Shown here piece after piece: positions 11,192-13,240 of a stretch of DNA of 13,240 bases (positions within the stretch are counted from its first letter, which is position 1; the number at the start of each line of letters is the position of its first letter). The notes beneath the pieces were generated by a model. The model was not told the origin of the DNA, made no database searches, and saw only the letters and a program-made list of their open reading frames with translations. The position numbers were made by a program, and so were the translations under genes. The stretch spans positions 1 through 13,240 of the forward strand of contig JAGAEH010000206.1 of NCBI GenBank assembly GCA_017613225.1, read 5' to 3'. This DNA comes from Lachnospiraceae bacterium (GTDB taxonomy: Bacteria > Bacillota > Clostridia > Lachnospirales > Lachnospiraceae).

Positions 11192-12082
11192 CTACTCTTC
11201 CAGGATCTCCGTTTGAATGTGGCCGCCGTCATCCTCGTAGATCCGCAGTGTATAATGATACACTTTTTCTCCGTCCGTAATGGTAAATCTCATGGTGCCA
11301 AAGCCGGTGGAATGGATCCGGATCATGGAGTCTTCCCCCGTGGACGCGATGGTGATCTCCGCCACGTCCGGCTCTTCCACCGTGACGGCCGCCTGATCCG
11401 TAAGTACCGGATCCCCCGGCAGGAAAGTCATGGCGTCCAGTTCCACCCTCGAAAGCGAGATGAAGATGACCGCGGCGATCACCGGAACCCCGATGCTCAC
11501 CAGCTTCTGCCACTTGTCGGAGGTAAAAGCGTAAACATAGAGCAGTACCTGCAGAAGACAGAACACGGCCGTGACCAGCAGCAGCGGGAAATGCTTAAAT
11601 GTAAAGCGGAAGCATGTGAGGGACACCGCCATCAGATAGACGTCCACCGGCAGCAGGATCAGCGCCGAGAGCCAGTTCTTCTTTTTGATGTACCAGCCGA
11701 TGTAAGCCATGGGCAGAGTGCACAGCGTCCAGATGAACCAGTATCTGTAGTAGCCGAACAGCAGCCAGCCCAGGCTGGAAAAGGGCACCTGGATCAGGTA
11801 GATCAGCGGCTGGCTGATCAGGAAGAACACGAAGACCTTCAGCGCGGATTCCAGCGGCTTTTTGCAGTTGGCCATGATGATCACCGCAAAGAAGATCCAG
11901 GCCTCAAAGGTCACGCCCATGCGCTCGAAAGATGTGTTCTCGAATACCGGCAGGATCATGATGACCGCCGTGACGACAGCCGCCGCCACCGCGAAAAGGA
12001 TGACCCTCGGCCAGCTCATGTTCAGGCCGCCGAAGAGTTTATCCGTGATCCGCCGCAAAGTGCTCTTCTTCTCTTCTTCCAT
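11192..12082 (-). CDS. Polytopic membrane protein of unknown function with a C-terminal soluble domain
   Basis: I do not recognise this 296-residue protein. After a charged N-terminus there are about seven or eight hydrophobic segments, roughly 26-45, 57-71, 81-100, 104-121, 123-132, 137-157, 165-186 and 194-210. The last ~80 residues are soluble and strand-rich, including FGTMRFTITDGEKVYHYTLR at 261-280, and look like an Ig-like beta-sandwich; if the segment count is right the domain probably faces outside. KKK near 133-135 and KK at 74-75 would mark inner loops. The ATG at 12082 has GGAG about 7 nt upstream. The gene follows the CDF transporter by ~110 nt filled with hairpin repeats and may be cotranscribed with it. 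No enzymatic motif was found. Confidence 0.8.
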   Translation of the reverse strand: MEEEKKSTLRRITDKLFGGLNMSWPRVILFAVAAAVVTAVIMILPVFENTSFERMGVTFEAWIFFAVIIMANCKKPLESALKVFVFFLISQPLIYLIQVPFSSLGWLLFGYYRYWFIWTLCTLPMAYIGWYIKKKNWLSALILLPVDVYLMAVSLTCFRFTFKHFPLLLVTAVFCLLQVLLYVYAFTSDKWQKLVSIGVPVIAAVIFISLSRVELDAMTFLPGDPVLTDQAAVTVEEPDVAEITIASTGEDSMIRIHSTGFGTMRFTITDGEKVYHYTLRIYEDDGGHIQTEILEE

Positions 12083-12111
12083 GGTTTCTCCGTTTTCCTT
12101 TTCTCAGCGTC

Positions 12112-12189
12112 CCGAGCGTGTATAGGGAAACGTCCCCTATACACGGCACAAACCCTCCGAGCGTGTATAGAGAAACGTCCCCTATGCAC
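12112..12189 (-). repeat. Two GGGGACGTTTC hairpins after the CDF transporter gene (units E1, E2)
   Basis: Unit E1 (12118-12144) has a perfect 10-bp stem, GTGTATAGGG with CCCTATACAC in the minus-strand sense, around a GACGTTT-type loop. Unit E2 (12163-12189) has an 8-bp stem with one G-T pair, and its inner bases no longer match. The whole unit, including a preceding CCGAGC, is directly repeated at a 45-bp interval. E2 ends 2 nt from the TGA of the transporter gene. The loop core GGGGACGTTTC is one base from the GGGGACGGTTC of the other units. Confidence 0.8.
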
Positions 12190-12191
12190 GG

Positions 12192-13240
12192 TCAGTCGGA
12201 AACGTCCACGTCGCCCACGATCAGGATGTGATAGTCCGGGTAGGCGTTCTGCAGTTCTTCCTGTAAAAGCTTCAGGCATTCCCCGTGATCCGAGTCGAAG
12301 CTCAGGACCACGTCAAACCGCATGTTCTTCTCTTCCAGATCCACGTAGAACCCGTGCAGCTGCAGGGCCCAGGGGTGGGTCAGCACCTTCTGCTGCACCT
12401 CGTTCCGGATGTGGGCCGCCTCGTCGTCCGAAGTGTTGTAGGAATAGACGCCCACCCCGGTCAGCACCACGCCGGTCTCCCGATACACCTTGCTCTGGAC
12501 CTTTCTGGTCAGCACGTCCAGTTCCTCCACCGACATGGTGTCCGGAAGCTCCACGTGCACCGAAGCATAGTTGCGGTCCGGCCCGTAGTTGTTGATCAGC
12601 AGGTCATAGGCGCCCCGGACCTCCGGCTCCTCCAGCAGCAGGCTCTTGATCCTAAAGACCAGCTCCGGATCGCTGCGCCGCCCCAGAAGGTCACTGATGG
12701 TCCCCGACATCATCTCGATGCCGGCCTTGATGATGAAGGCGGAGATGGCCACGCCCACCCAGGCCTCCAGCGAAAGGCCGGTGGTCAGGAAGATGATGGC
12801 GGAGGCCAGCACCGAAGTGGACAGGATGGCATCGAACAGGGCGTCGGAACCCGAAGCCTCCAGGGCCGCGGAGTTCACCTCCTGCCCTTTTTTCTTCACA
12901 TACCGGCCCAGCAGCACCTTCACCGCGATGGCGGCGCCGATGATGATCAGCCCCGCGGTGCTGTAATCCGCCGCCTCGGGGTGGATGATCTTTTTGATGG
13001 ATTCCACCAGGGATGTAATGCCGGCGTACAGCACGATGGCCGCCACCACCACCGCCGTCAGATACTCGATGCGGGCGTAGCCCAGCGGATGCTTCTTGTC
13101 CGGTTTTCTGTTGGCCAGCTTTGTCCCGATGATGGTGATCACCGAGGACAGCGCGTCCGACAGGTTGTTCACCGCGTCCAGCACGATGGCGATGGAGTTG
13201 GCCAGCAGGCCAATCACCGCCTTGAATCCGGACAGCAGCA
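12192..13240 (-). CDS. Cation diffusion facilitator (CDF) metal exporter, partial at its N-terminus
   Basis: The frame is open through the window end (LLSGFKAVIGLLANSIAIV can be read), so the GTG at 13217 is an internal valine and the true start lies outside. This is a cytoplasmic-membrane divalent-metal/proton antiporter. Numbering from that valine, the TM2 site is DAVNNLSDAL (14-23), with an N-xxx-D in place of the usual H/D-xxx-D. HPLGYARIEYL (43-53) is the classic CDF loop, and the TM5 site reads DALFD (125-129), D-xxx-D. Absence of histidine at both sites is a trait linked to manganese-type CDFs, so Mn export is a reasonable guess. The cytoplasmic part is unusually long: one ferredoxin-like domain at about 187-262 and what looks like a second at 267-341. 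The stop codon is followed at once by hairpin repeats. Confidence 0.9.
   Translation of the reverse strand, partial: LLSGFKAVIGLLANSIAIVLDAVNNLSDALSSVITIIGTKLANRKPDKKHPLGYARIEYLTAVVVAAIVLYAGITSLVESIKKIIHPEAADYSTAGLIIIGAAIAVKVLLGRYVKKKGQEVNSAALEASGSDALFDAILSTSVLASAIIFLTTGLSLEAWVGVAISAFIIKAGIEMMSGTISDLLGRRSDPELVFRIKSLLLEEPEVRGAYDLLINNYGPDRNYASVHVELPDTMSVEELDVLTRKVQSKVYRETGVVLTGVGVYSYNTSDDEAAHIRNEVQQKVLTHPWALQLHGFYVDLEEKNMRFDVVLSFDSDHGECLKLLQEELQNAYPDYHILIVGDVDVSD

Noticed and set aside
11090..12595. 501-codon open frame on the plus strand opposite the membrane protein and CDF genes
   Set aside because: It crosses two minus-strand genes and the repeat units, and encodes low-complexity His/Arg/Pro-rich sequence.
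13215..13217. GTG start codon of the CDF transporter
   Set aside because: The frame continues upstream to the window edge with sequence typical of a CDF first transmembrane helix, so this is an internal valine.

Overview
The window is a GC-rich chromosomal segment. It most resembles a gut- or rumen-type Clostridia (Firmicutes), perhaps of the Oscillospirales or Lachnospirales. The reasons are strong AAGGAGG ribosome sites, a stand-alone formimidoyltransferase followed by a separate FTCD_C-type protein, lipoprotein signal peptides, bacterial serpins, and tight minus-strand gene runs. No taxonomic search was possible, so this placement is inference.

Left part (1-1100, plus strand): the 3' end of a glutamate formimidoyltransferase gene, a ~138-nt imperfect hairpin element of unknown nature, and an FTCD_C-family formimido-/methenyl-THF enzyme (fchA-like). 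Together these form a folate one-carbon or histidine-degradation unit. It ends in short hairpin repeats and a UUCG-capped bidirectional terminator that faces the convergent minus-strand genes.

Middle part (1100-9060, all minus strand): reading in the direction of transcription, there is a metallophosphoesterase, then an operon of two secreted serpins (465 aa, then 808 aa, with the second ribosome site overlapping the first stop codon), ending in an intrinsic terminator. A new promoter then drives an aldo/keto reductase and an unrecognised lipoprotein, followed by a GNAT acetyltransferase. The acetyltransferase gene is bracketed by an inverted pair of ~57-nt repeat units.

Right part (9180-13240, minus strand): histidyl-tRNA synthetase (hisS) of the eukaryote-like sequence type, with its own sigma70-type promoter and terminator; a ~600-bp gene-free stretch; a polytopic membrane protein of unknown function; and the C-terminal three-quarters or so of a CDF metal transporter running off the window end.

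The most unusual content is non-coding. First, a family of short hairpins sits at or within about 8 nt of the stop codon of five genes. In every case it lies in the same sense relative to its gene. The loop is nearly constant (about 15 nt, core GGGGACGGTTC) while the stems vary. Second, the gap upstream of hisS holds four 38-42-nt palindromes (AGCAGATACTTT...AAAGTATCTGCT) at an 84-86-bp period, preceded by three 22-23-bp direct repeats. Here the stem is constant and the loop varies. No transposase, CRISPR-associated gene, tRNA or rRNA was seen.
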